Positions 33,385-42,950 of a stretch of DNA of 64,000 bases are shown here, one piece after another; positions within the stretch are counted from its first letter, which is position 1; every line of letters begins with the position of its first letter. A program made the translations under genes and the position numbers. The notes below the pieces were generated by a model. It searched no databases. It saw only the letters and a list, made by a program, of their open reading frames with translations, and was not told the DNA's origin. The stretch comes from Siphonodentalium dalli (lineage: Eukaryota; Mollusca; Scaphopoda; Gadilida; Siphonodentaliidae), in contig CP136068.1 of assembly GCA_032622095.1 (NCBI GenBank), positions 12,753,729 through 12,817,728 of the forward strand, given 5' to 3'.

Positions 33385-35905
33385 CTAAGAATCTTGCATT
33401 AGGGCACTGAAAATACAGGAAATAACTTTGCACAAGTTTCGTAAAACTTTTGGCTTATTGTTATTCATCAATTGATTCATTTTCACCATTGTCGGTCTAG
33501 TATAGTAATATGGTGCGATAAATTTGCGTCTCTGATACTCGAATTTATCGCAAATAAGCAACACATGTAGTTCATCACCAATTTCGCCGGAGTAACAAAA
33601 GCGACACGAAGAAGGGTTTTCATCAGCCCAATCTCCCGTTTCAATCGGTAATCTGTGGTTTCTCGTTCTGAATTTGAGAAGTGTATGTGCTTCTTTTCTG
33701 CTTAGACTGTTAAAATAGCTTTCATACCCAAAAGCGGGCTTAATGTTTTTATACAATTTACATTTACTTGATGTGTTTAATATGGTCAACCATTCTTGTG
33801 TGTATTTGTCTTGAACCGCAGTCTGCATATCCGTATTGAAGGCCTTAATTGAACTTACATCATGTGTTTCCCAAATATGGCTATGTCCGAGTGAATTCAG
33901 CAGCAGGTTATTAACGCAGTTTATCCATATCGATTTGCTGCGGAGCTGTCTGTTCTGACTGAATCGTGTACATTATGACCAATAGAGTTGATAACTTATT
34001 TTCTGGCGTTTGCCACTGATGAGTTTCGCCCAAAATTTCAAGATTCGTAGTTCGATTTTGGTTTTTATCGGATATAGTCCTAGCTCGCCATACACGAATG
34101 CCGTTGGTGTACTAGTTTTCATCTTCATGACATATTTCAAAAACCACAGTTCTGTTCTCTGGATAATATCATTGTTGTAAATACCCCAGATTTCTGACCC
34201 ATATAACACAATTGGGACGACAGTTTTTTCATATCAATTATGCATTCAACGGATAAGTCAAATTGTCTGATCTTGCAAATTAACGCAAACATTGCTCTCT
34301 TTGCTTGTTCACATCGAGACTTATTCTCATTTAAAAAGGAGCCATTTTTATGGAAATTTACTCCAAGATATTTGTATCCATCAGTTACTTCGATATGTTG
34401 ATTATTGAACGCGAAGGACTGGGGAAGTTTATCTTTTTTTCTGTGACTACCGAATATGACAACATTACTTTTAGAATTATTGATTTTTAATTTCCAGAGT
34501 TCACAATATTCTGCATAATCATTAAGCATATGTTGTAGCCCCTGGGGTGTGAATGAGAATAGCACTGTGTCGTCGGCATACAGAAAACAAAATAATTTCA
34601 GATAATTTTCATTCATGTTTTGAAAATCGGTTATATGTATGCCATTTTCAGAATTAGCACCAAGTTTCATCTGCAAGTCATTTGTATACAGGGAGAATAA
34701 CACGGGTGACATATTTTCACCTTGTCTAACACCAACTTCACAATCAAATAGATCGGAATATTCATTATCTGAGATGACACACGATTTTATGCTTTCTGAT
34801 AACTACAAGAATTCTACCTGATATTCCCACCCCTATCAGTTTTCGCCAGAGTGCAGCCCGCCAGACGCTGTCGAAGGCCTTAGATAGGTCTATAAATGCG
34901 CAATATAACTTTTTCCTTCTAGCTTTCGCAAACTCTATCAAAGCGTTTAGAGTAAAGATGTGATCGAGAGTGGAGTAGTCCTTTCTAAAGCCTGCCTGAT
35001 TTTCAAAGAGTATTTCATTTTGGTCCAGAAAAAGTTGGATCCGTTCGCTAATTATCGATGTGAATAACTTCGCAATACAGCTTACAAGCGTAATTGGTCG
35101 GTAATTTTCTGGGAGTTGCGAATCATTACCCTTGTATAATGGTTGTATAACGACAATGCCCCATTCGGTGGGAATGATGCTTGTTTTTAAAATTAGGTTG
35201 AAATATAATTGTAGAAATGGCTTCAAAGGGGTTGTCATTTTGATATATTCTTTCTTGATACCATCAATACCTGGGGCGCGCCCAAATTTAAGTTTTCGGA
35301 GTGCTTCGTCGATTTCATCAAGTTTAATATCGTAGTCTAGCGCAGACGTTTGAATATCTGCCACGTTGCTCGTTGTGTGATCGGTGATATCTACATCTGC
35401 ATCTGAATGATTAAGTGCAGCAAAATAGTCATGAAAATCCTTCAAATCAGGTACTCTACTGGGCCGGGTTTGTCTTTTGCCGCGTCCAATGTATCTCCAA
35501 TATTCGCGGGGGTTTCGGGATCTCAATTCGGATATTTTCTTACCGGTGTCTACTTTGTATTTTAGTCTACTCCGCCTTATTGTCGATTTGTATTCACCTC
35601 GGGATTTCTCAAGGCATTGTTTATTTGTGTTATTTTGATTCAATCGGAAACGTTTATATGCTTTGCGATACTGACGTCTTGAGTTGGCACAGTCTCTAGA
35701 AAACCATGGATTTTTTACTCGCATGTTTGTGGCTGCATGTTTTCGCTTTTTGCTCGTCCCCATACTCGCGGCCGCGCTACGTAAGAAAATAGTTTTCAGC
35801 TTATCATTTACATCATCTATATCAGTGCGGGACACGTCACCCTCTTTGACCCTTCGTGTGATCTGAAGTAATGCTTTATTAAATGCGTGCTTTTTAGAAA
35901 AGCTG
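33385..35905 (-). pseudogene. LINE lacking its endonuclease, frameshifted RT and zinc knuckle
   Basis: Minus-strand order: a linker with NPWFSRDCANSRRQYRKAY, then RT motifs FGRAPGIDGIKKEYI, ENYRPITLVSCIAKLFTSI, AGFRKDYSTLDHIF and CAFIDLSKAFDSVW (catalytic Asp). After a frameshift near 34,800 come GVRQGENMSPVLFSLYTND, FCFLYADDTVLFS (YADD) and TDGYKYLGVNFHKNG. After a second frameshift near 34,200 come MLYGSEIWGIYN and YGELGLYPIKTKI. Finally 33,385-33,828 has FRTRNHRLPIETGDW and CRFCYSGEIGDELHVLLIC, the C-terminal knuckle. At least two frameshifts and 5' truncation make it inactive. Its 5' end runs into a tandem repeat (35,849-36,745) whose monomers share about 50 bp with this LINE coding region. 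Confidence 0.9.
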
Positions 35906-36745
35906 TATTGCTGTAGAAGGGTTAAATTTCTCTAAATTAGGCTGCTCACACAATTAAGCTTTTCTGGATATTACTGTATGAATTCCGTGCGTTTCTAAAA
36001 CATGTCATGTTTAAAATCTGGAATTCAGAAAAGCTTAATTGAATTCAAATAGTGGATAGTCTATAAGTTATGTTATACACATTCGGCTTTCGTGCCGATC
36101 CCCACCCGATTTGACCCTTCGTGTGCTCTGAAATAATGCTTTATTTAAGGCGTCCTTTTTAAGAAAATCTGTAGTGCTGTAGAAGGGTTAAATTTCTAAA
36201 TTAGGCTGTTCACACAATTAAGCTTTTCTGGATATCACCCTTTATGGAATTCCGTGCGTTCCTATAAAACATGTCATGTTTAAAATCCGGAATTCAGAAA
36301 AGTTAAAATGAATTTAAATAGTGGATAGTCTAAGATATATATTATAAACATTCGGCTTTAGTGCCAATCCCCACCCACTTTGACCATTCGTGTGCTCTGA
36401 AGTAATGCTTTATTAAATGCGTGCTTTTTAGAAATGCTGTAATGCTGTAATGCTGTAGAAGGGTTGCATTTCTCTAAATTAGGCTGTTCTCACAATTAAG
36501 CTTTTCTGGATATCACCCTTTATGGAATTCCGTGCGTTCCTAAAACATGTCATGTTTAAAATCAAGAATTCAGAAAAGCTAAAATGATTTCAAATAGTGA
36601 ATAGTCTAAGTTATATCATAAACATTCGTCTTTCGTGCCGATCTCCACCCTTTTTGACCCTTCGTGTGATCTGAAGTAATGCTTTATTAAAGGCGTGCTT
36701 TTTAGAAAAGCTGTTTATATTAATGCTGTAGAAGGGTTAAATGTT
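35849..36745. repeat. about 267-bp satellite, 3-4 copies, each carrying a LINE-derived segment
   Basis: Units start near 35,849, 36,112, 36,380 and 36,655 with GACCCTTCGTGTGATCTGAA or a close variant. The first unit overlaps the LINE frame (minus-strand HAFNKALLQITRRVK). Each complete monomer also contains an inverted pair, TTAAGCTTTTCTGGA and GAATTCAGAAAAGCTTAA, able to form a hairpin of about 90 bp. Confidence 0.9.
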
Positions 36746-37255
36746 TGGTGAGATTTCCTGGGGTATTTTAATTGGTTGTCTGAAACACACTTTAGTCATA
36801 ATTCCATTTCACATTCGTCTTTCGTTCCAATTACAAAAGCAGTAATGCCATAGAACGGTTAAGTGTGTGCTTTTTTGGAAAAGCTATGTTGTAAATTTTG
36901 TGTTTGTTTATTAGGGATTTAGGCTGGGAGGATTTGAAAGGGCAATATGCCCTTTCCTACAACCCACTTTGTGAATTTTGAAGGGGTCACATGACAGGAG
37001 GATGAAGATGAAAATGATAATGATCTAGACAATTGATTTTCTTTATTTTTTCTTCTGTGTTTGTGTTTAGTGCTTTTGTCGCTCAGTTGTTGTTGGTTGA
37101 GGTCGTTGCCGCTTGGAGTCGTCGTAGGCCGAAATTGCTCTTGATATTCTTATTTGTTCTGCGATGTCATCTGTTCGAAACAGCCTGTACTCCATCTCAT
37201 GGCGTTCAGCAGCCGACCTGATGGAATCGGTGGAGTTGCTGCTGATGTATATACC
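36746..37255. other. non-coding, decayed satellite remnants
   Basis: Pieces of the 267-bp monomer (CATTCGTCTTTCGT, GGTTAAGTGTGTGCTTTTTT) persist to about 36,880. A small palindrome AGGGCAATATGCCCT occurs near 36,938. The rest holds nothing recognised. Confidence 0.45.
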
Positions 37256-37870
37256 CGTCGAAATCCATCCGGTTTTACCCGATTTGACCTTGAATTGATC
37301 ATTTTCGTCCAGGCTGTTTCCCCTGTGCTTTTCGGCGAATTGCGCGATTTGACCTTGAATTGTCCATTTTGAAGGTCACGGTCAGGTGGGGTCACGATTT
37401 GACCCGTCCAAAACACTGCCCGGACAAAATTACCCGTCGAAATCCATCCGGTATTACCCGATTTGACCTTGAATTGATCATTTTGAAGGTCAAGGTCAGG
37501 TCGGGGTCACGATTTGACTCGTCGAAAACACTCAGAGGACAAAAGTAACCCGATTTGACCTTGAATTGACCCGATTTCAAGGTCAAGGTCACGTCGCACG
37601 GGCAAACGAATAGGCTTACGACACTCCCCATTCGAAAGTATCCCCAGACACTAATTTTCATCGAAATCCCGTGATACTCGGGCGTTTGACCTTGAAATGA
37701 CCCGATTTCAAGGTCAAGGTCACGTCGCACGGGCAAATTAATAGGCCCATGCCACTCCCCGGCCGAAGTACCCCACATACCAAGTTTCATCGAAATCGGC
37801 TCGGCCGTTTTCGAGTCCATCGCGAACAGACACACACACACAGACAAACATATTTCCCAAAATATATATG
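37256..37870. repeat. dispersed repeat rich in TGACCTTGA / TCAAGGTCA words
   Basis: Several partly tandem units contain CGATTTGACCTTGAATTGA and TTTCAAGGTCAAGGTCACGT. They are followed by CATCGAAATCGGCTCGGCCG and a (CA) and cagaca-rich end near 37,830. The 151-codon minus-strand frame at 37,392-37,847 is a translation of the repeat, not a gene. The repeat ends in TATATATGAG before a new GACTAGCTGGGTACCCG start. Confidence 0.8.
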
Positions 37871-38335
37871 AGACTAGCTGGGTACCCGTCCTGACGGGGT
37901 AGAGTCGTTGTGTTGTTTTTTTTTACCCCAACACCCCGAAAATGGTGGAAATCGGCCCAGTGGATACCGAGATACAGGTTCAAGGTCATTGAAGTTGATC
38001 AGCGCATCAAACTACCCGTCCCGATATAGAGGTATCAAGCTTCAAAAGAATCGAGTTAAGCAATTTCAATGTAAATAAACCAAACGTCTGTTACACGGCT
38101 TTAACCAAAATTTCGGCCATTCTGGAAGCCATCTCAGCTAAATGGAGACAATCATGGATTTTTTTTAATAAAAAAATAAGTGTGACGAAATTGATCAGCG
38201 CATCAAACTACCCGTCCCGAGATAGAGGTTGAAGGCCTCATATACACACGCTCATTAAGGATGAAGCTTCAAAAGAATCGAGTTAAGCAATTTCAATGTA
38301 AATAAACCAAACGTCTGGTACACGGCCTGTGGACA
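37871..38335. repeat. start of another composite repeat, with an internal duplication of about 100 bp
   Basis: GACTAGCTGGGTACCCGTCC is the same type of boundary as at 28,283. Two direct copies of a segment with GATCAGCGCATCAAACTACC and AAGAATCGAGTTAAGCAATT start near 37,997 and 38,193. The second has an insertion of about 37 bp. Confidence 0.8.
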
Positions 38336-38339
38336 ATGA

Positions 38340-38473
38340 TGTTTAGAAGGTGATTCTTCCGTCCACCATTCTCCTCAAACCAACATCGAAGTCCCCCGTG
38401 GGGACGTATCAGGAGCTGATCTGAGAAGAACAGATACCACACTTTGATCTTAGCCAAAAGGCCGAGAAGCGTA
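38340..38473 (-). ncRNA. U2 spliceosomal snRNA-like sequence (variant, pseudogene or U2-derived SINE head)
   Basis: Read on the minus strand from about 38,473, the sequence CGCTTCTCGGCCTTTTGGCT then AAGATCAAAGTG matches the highly conserved 5' domain of U2 (stem-loop I and the segment before the branch-site recognition site). Next comes GTGGTATCTGTTCTT, where canonical U2 has GTAGTATCTGTTCTT, and one extra A precedes it. CTGATACGTCC is kept, and the following stem is GTCCCC-ACG-GGGGAC, a different sequence from the canonical one but still paired. Beyond that a good Sm site (canonical ATTTTTGG) is not clear, only GATGTTGG, and the 3' half is short and diverged. A canonical U2 is about 190 nt. 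Conserved pairing with altered bases could mean a variant U2, while the weak Sm site favours a pseudogene or SINE. Confidence 0.7.
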
Positions 38474-38927
38474 ACTGTACAGGACTTCGCACTAAGCGAG
38501 GTGTGGAAAATAATCAACAGTCTGAATTCACAAACTATAAAACAGTCAACAGTCTGAATTAACAATGTGCGATTGTTAGCAGATTATATACCTAAGATTA
38601 ATTTTGTATAAGCAGATAATGTGCGTATTTTCGGGAAAATAGGGAAATCTGCATTGGTGTTAACATATCGAAATACTTGAGATACCAATTTTCAAATAGC
38701 AAAAGAAGAAATCTGCATTGGTGTTAAGACGTCGAAATACTTGAGATAGAAATTTATTGTGACTAAAACGCTCTTATTTTCGGCACATTATCGACTCAAA
38801 ATTAAGTCATAGCTAAGACACAGACATTGTATAAGCAGATAATGTGCGTATTTTCGGGAGAACAGACTGGGAAAATGGGAAACCTGCATTGGTGTTAACA
38901 CATCCAAATACTTGAGATACAATACAA
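38474..38927. repeat. direct repeat with 224-bp spacing
   Basis: TTGTATAAGCAGATAATGTG with CGTATTTTCGGG occurs near 38,605 and 38,829, each followed by CTGCATTGGTGTTAA and ATACTTGAGATA. A third partial copy of the latter lies between them. Just before this, AACAGTCTGAATT is duplicated near 38,516 and 38,549. Confidence 0.8.
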
Positions 38928-40260
38928 TTCCACTTCCAGTTTTATAAAATGATTGTACATGATTGAAGGATCGTGTAATCTAATGCATAAAATAAGCTCA
39001 TCTGACATCCAAGTTTTAATAACCAAGTTATTCGCCCCCCCCCCCCCCACAACCAATTCAGATTTCACATTTTTGTTCGCAATTCAACTTCCAGTTCTAT
39101 CAAATGATTGATTATGATTGCAGGATCGTCTAATCTAATGCAAAACAATAACAAGCAATAACAATGACATCCACATTTTAAGAATAAAATTATTCGCCAC
39201 CACCCCACTCACCAACCAATTCAGATCGCAAACTTTTGATCGCAATTCCACTTCCAGTTCTATAAAATGATTGTTTATGGTTCAAGAATCGTCTCATCTA
39301 ATGCACGAAATAAGAAGCTCATGATCTGCCCATCTGACATGCAAGTTTTAAGTATAAAGTTATTCGCCACCCCCCCCCCCAAACCAAGCAATTCTGAACG
39401 CAGATTTTTTTTCGCAATTCCACTTCCAGTTCTATAAAATAATTGTTTATGATTGAAGGATCGTCTAATATAATACAAAAACAAGAAACTCATCTGACAT
39501 CCAAGTTTTGAGATTAAAGTTATTCGCCACTGTGGAAGAATGAAGTCAGTTCTTGTATATCATTTATTCACATCTAATATCAATGTATAGTCAACAGCTT
39601 GTGATGGTAAATGATACATAATTGTGAATCAATCATAGATGTTATAGAACGACCGAAAGCGTCGCTTATTAATTAGCGACCTGATGTTGATGCCTGCCAA
39701 TTAGTCTGAAGAGCCGAAACTAATTGAAGAGTATATTAATGTTTGGTTTATATATACGCTAATGACCTATAGCGCCATTAGTATCTTCCTTTGTCTGTAC
39801 TGACCGATGGGTGAACTGGAATTGTTACATAAGAACTTCTTTCCTTTGTGGCTAGTATTGCATAACTCATAGGTCGCGGCCTCTCCGAGTATGACCTTGG
39901 CAATTTGGTTGGGGTCACTATAGTTCGATTATATTCTGTCTCCCCCATAGGTAAGATGGATATGTTTAGTATGTACTATCACGTCCCTTGAATAAGAAGG
40001 GGTAGGGTGATTACTCTACACCACCCCCTCCCCCAACCAATTCAGGTCACAGATTTGTTTTCGCAATTCCACACTACCAGTTCTAGAAAATGCTTGTTTG
40101 TGAATTAGGGATCGGCTAATCCAATGCACAAATGAAGAAATCTAACTGACGTCCGAGATTTAAGAATACTTTTATTCGCCACCCCCATCTCAAATTCCAA
40201 TGACAAATATTTGTCCGAAATGTACTTCTAAACCTTGAAATGAACGCCTAATGTAGTACG
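38928..40260. repeat. about 165-bp tandem repeat with poly-C stretches, five recognisable units
   Basis: Units start near 38,928, 39,078, 39,244, 39,414 and 40,064 with CAATTCCACTTCCAGTTCTA. Each ends with TTATTCGCCACCCCC and an interrupted C-run, then CCAATTCAGA. The fourth unit is split by a 490-bp solo LTR (39,531-40,020). Further decay continues to about 40,560. Confidence 0.92.
39531..40020 (+). mobile_element. 490-bp solo LTR inserted in the 165-bp array
   Basis: It begins TGTGGAAGAATGAAGTCAGT and ends GGTGATTACTCTACA, the TG...CA termini of LTRs with a short imperfect inverted end (TGTGGA and TGTAGA). It is bordered by CCAC on both sides, a 4-bp TSD. Neighbouring monomers without the insert read straight through GCCACCCCC. 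Internally TTTATATATACGC could be a TATA element. No retroviral coding region is nearby, so it looks like a solo LTR left after recombination. Orientation is uncertain and is given by the TATA position. Confidence 0.75.
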
Positions 40261-40616
40261 CAAATCCTTACATATAATGCACAACAAATAATCTGACACC
40301 AAGTTTTTGACAAAAAACGGTACATCTTCCCCACCCCCTAAAATCCTCAATCAGTTATGCAACATCCCATCCCCTCACCCCCCCCCCTCCTCCATTCCCA
40401 CCTGTCATACAGATCACATAATTTTTAGCTAAAATATGCTTGTATGCCGTATTTGAAGTTCCAGTGTTAGAAACAAAATGTTATGTACCCCACCCCTTCT
40501 CATATTGCAACCCAACTCACACAGCCTTTTGCGTAAGGACTGACAATCATTATTCCCGATGCTCGAGATCACCATACTCCTCCCGTATGTGGAGCAAATA
40601 AAGAAAATATATAAAA
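40261..40616. other. decayed C-rich repeat, no gene recognised
   Basis: Degenerate remains of the 165-bp array with C-runs near 40,375-40,390 and CACCCCCTAAAATCC blocks. No exon is supported. Confidence 0.5.
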
Positions 40617-40688
40617 GCTATTCGCCACCCGGGTGGCGAATAGCGATTTCTATGTTATATGACTATTCGCCACCCGGGTGGCGAATAG
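40617..40688. repeat. two perfect palindromes of 28 and 26 bp
   Basis: CTATTCGCCACCCGGGTGGC followed by GAATAG is perfectly self-complementary and occurs at 40,617-40,644 (with one extra pair) and 40,663-40,688, separated by 18 bp. The half-site TATTCGCCACCC matches the end of the 165-bp monomer, so the palindromes were formed from inverted monomer ends. They lie 260-330 bp upstream of the first V-like exon. Confidence 0.97.
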
Positions 40689-40947
40689 CCACTGCCCCAG
40701 AAAAAACAAATTCCGGATAGGGATAAGACTATCTACCCGTTCTCAGAGGCGTATGCGTTTTAAATCGCTAACGATGTCAACGATGTAAGATTGCATGATA
40801 AGTAAAAGGAATTAAATCCGGCGAATAGTATCGGTTGTTATGCCTTTAAGTAGGGAAGATTATATCAACTATAAGTTGTTCTATAACATAGCACAATGCC
40901 GTGCGAGGAGTTAACTTGGTTTATCTGATCGACATTATCTGTTTCAG

Positions 40948-41298
40948 CGTGCGGCAGTGAAGTAGTGACACCAATGTACTGTAACAAGACTGAAGATTGT
41001 CTCATTTCTATCACCACCAAGCACTACCCGAGTGGATATATTGTATCCGTAGACGCCATGTTATCACGTGTCAGCGAGTTAGATCTCATTTCCGTATTTA
41101 CACTGATGACCGGTAATCCAGATGATGTCATTGTATCGCGGTCGTATGCCACGCGAATAACCTATGTGGGTAATGGACAGCTAGGGGACATATCATTCTA
41201 CCTACGTAGTGTGCAGTTATCGGACGCCATGAATTATGGTGCATTCGCCTCTGACGTGCAGACCTATTACGATGTCGCTAGAACCTTAATTGTGTTAG
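40948..41298 (+). CDS. IgSF gene: V-like domain exon, copy V1
   Basis: A 351-bp exon follows TTATCTGTTTCAG and precedes the donor GTATAC. It is phase 1 at both ends and adds exactly 117 codons. After a short lead (CGSEVVTP) it has the family signature YCNKTEDC, a Cys followed by an N-glycosylation sequon. Later LGDISFYLRSVQLSDAMNYG corresponds to the E and F strands of a V-set fold (D-A-x-x-Y). The canonical F-strand Cys after that Tyr is missing, so the usual intradomain disulphide cannot form. It ends in RTLIVLG, like the other copies. It is probably the ligand-binding N-terminal domain of a secreted or membrane IgSF protein. Because all V copies are phase 1-1, they can be skipped, combined or exchanged. 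Family known: Ig V-like; exact orthologue unknown. Confidence 0.8.
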
Positions 41299-41337
41299 GT
41301 ATACCGTACAGATGACAGCATAAATCATATAATATCG

Positions 41338-41421
41338 TTGACCACCAACACCCACCACCACCACAATCACCACCACCACCGCTACCACCACAAATACGTC
41401 GCCACAACAACCACCACCATG
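41338..41421. repeat. (CCA)n-rich tract after V1
   Basis: A degenerate CCA/CAC trinucleotide tract starting about 40 bp after the V1 donor. Comparable trinucleotide tracts follow V2 and V3. Confidence 0.85.
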
Positions 41422-41890
41422 ATTAGGATCATCTGCATCATCATAGAATATTTTCAAAGTTCGCCTGTGTTACATTAAATCATGGTCGGTGATTGGTCAA
41501 ATGCCAATTGCGTTACTTGTTTCATACGCCAGGAACACAGTAACACGAAAACGACGCCACAAAGTGTTGGCATAATCACCAAGAGCGTGCTTTTAACAGT
41601 TTATCCGAATTGCACCTGCAGCCAGTTATTTATATCGATGACATGTTCATTGCTAAGTGTTCGGAAATCTTATATTGGGCTGACTTAATGTGTTGCTTGG
41701 GCTATTCTCAAATTCTCGGCAAATTTCGTGAAAATAAATAATATTACATTCAGCATTTTTATGAGAATAAATCATCAAAAAGCTATATAGATATGAGAAA
41801 TGAATGTAGTGGATGTGTGCCCCAACAACCACAACGCCGTATCCAACAATAACTCAAACAACCACAATATTCCTTTCTTAAATATCACAG

Positions 41891-42021
41891 GTATTTGCGT
41901 ATGGCCGGTTTGTGTATCCGGAATAGTATGGATGTTGGTTACCGGGGTGGTGGTTTCTACATGTAGTTCAGTTATTTTCCAGCAATATTCGCCCTCTACT
42001 CATCGTTATATGTCCTGGTGA
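41891..42021 (+). CDS. possible alternative membrane-anchor exon of the IgSF gene
   Basis: A pyrimidine-rich acceptor (TTCCTTTCTTAAATATCACAG) precedes a frame that, read in the phase-1 continuation of V1, gives a strongly hydrophobic run of about 28 residues (ICVWPVCVSGIVWMLVTGVV, then VSTCSSVIF). A short polar tail QQYSPSTHRYMSW ends at TGA (42,019-42,021). Spliced after V1 this would yield a single-domain membrane protein with a tiny cytoplasmic tail. Just upstream, in another frame, is a Thr/Pro-rich stretch (TTTTPYPTITQTTT) reminiscent of a membrane-proximal stalk, but it does not join in phase. No homologue is recognised and the exon may be fortuitous. Basis: phase, acceptor and hydrophobicity only. 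Confidence 0.25.
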
Positions 42022-42387
42022 CTGAAGGGACAATATAAACCCGACAAAACTGCACCAAATCGCCGAGAGTCCGGAAAATGACTTCGGAATTTCGAAAGAA
42101 AACATAAATTCCACAGAGATCATGGACGGGACCCGGAATGGGACCTTTCTCTCCCAGTGACATTACTACAGTTTATATTCTGATATATTTTAAATGAGCA
42201 GGATTCCAAATTAAATTTACCCATATTAGTGCCCCGATTGACCCGATCATTATTGCACCCACGATTGGTAGTCAGTGTCAGTACACATTTTAATTAACAG
42301 TGACTAAATCACTTTAGATCTGTTTGTCATGCAACAGAATCACTTTAAATATGTTTATCATGCAAAGAGTGGAAATTTGTTTTTCAG
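42022..42387. other. intron between possible anchor exon and V2
   Basis: Non-coding; ends with the V2 acceptor AAATTTGTTTTTCAG. ATGCAACAGAATCACTTTAA and CATGCAAAGAG words near 42,330-42,370 may be a small local duplication. Confidence 0.4.
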
Positions 42388-42723
42388 GATGTCGAGGAGA
42401 GGTGCTTAACTGTGTGTATTGTAACAAGACAGACGATTGTCGTATTAAAATCAGCACGACAAGCTTCCGCAATGGAGAAATATTTTCTGTCCGAACGAGG
42501 GTTGAAATTTCTAACCGTTCTTTCGAACTTGCCATATTCGATATCATGGCTGGAAACCCAGACAATGTTATAACGTACAACAATCGAGCTGTGTATGATG
42601 GTAACGCTCTGCGAGGTGACATCTCGTTCAAGCTACTGAGTGTTCAAACATCTGATGCCAAGAAATACGTAGTCTTCATTCACCCTCACAACGAGTTACA
42701 CGACATGAATCTTGTTGTACTAG
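42388..42723 (+). CDS. IgSF gene: V-like domain exon, copy V2
   Basis: A 336-bp exon (112 codons), phase 1-1, lies between a TTTTTCAG acceptor and a GTACAT donor. It begins CRGEVLNC and carries the signature YCNKTDDCRIKIS, then LAIFDIMAGNPDNVITYN, closely paralleling LMTGNPDDVIVS of V1. LRGDISFKLLSVQTSDAKKY aligns with the E-F strand segment, but the residues after Tyr are VVF, again without the canonical Cys. It ends MNLVVLG. An additional Cys precedes the signature. V1 and V2 share TGNPD/AGNPD and the sequon Cys, so they probably arose by exon duplication. V2 could be used with V1 or instead of it. No frameshift or stop is present, consistent with function. Confidence 0.8.
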
Positions 42724-42739
42724 GTACATGTGTAGCCAC

Positions 42740-42860
42740 AATAACCATCATATCACCGTCATCGCCATTAACATCAACGTGATCCTCATCGTCATCATCG
42801 CCATCAACATCATCGTGATCTTCATCGTCATCATCGTTGGAATCGTCGTCGTCGTCTTCA
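42740..42860. repeat. (ATC)n-rich degenerate trinucleotide tract after V2
   Basis: A CATCATCGTC-type tract starting about 20 bp after the V2 donor and continuing in degenerate form to about 42,950. It produces spurious acidic or Ile/Val-rich frames on both strands. Confidence 0.85.
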
Positions 42861-42950
42861 TGATCGTCGCTGTCGTCTGGATATCGACATCCCAATCATC
42901 GCCATTGTCGTTGTCATCGCAATCGTCATCGTCGAAATCATATTCAACAA

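Noticed and set aside
37392-37847. 151-codon minus-strand frame resembling hypothetical proteins with CVCLFAMDSKTAEPISMKLG
   Set aside because: It lies wholly in a multicopy dispersed repeat with CA/GT ends. Such frames recur wherever the repeat does and are not genes.
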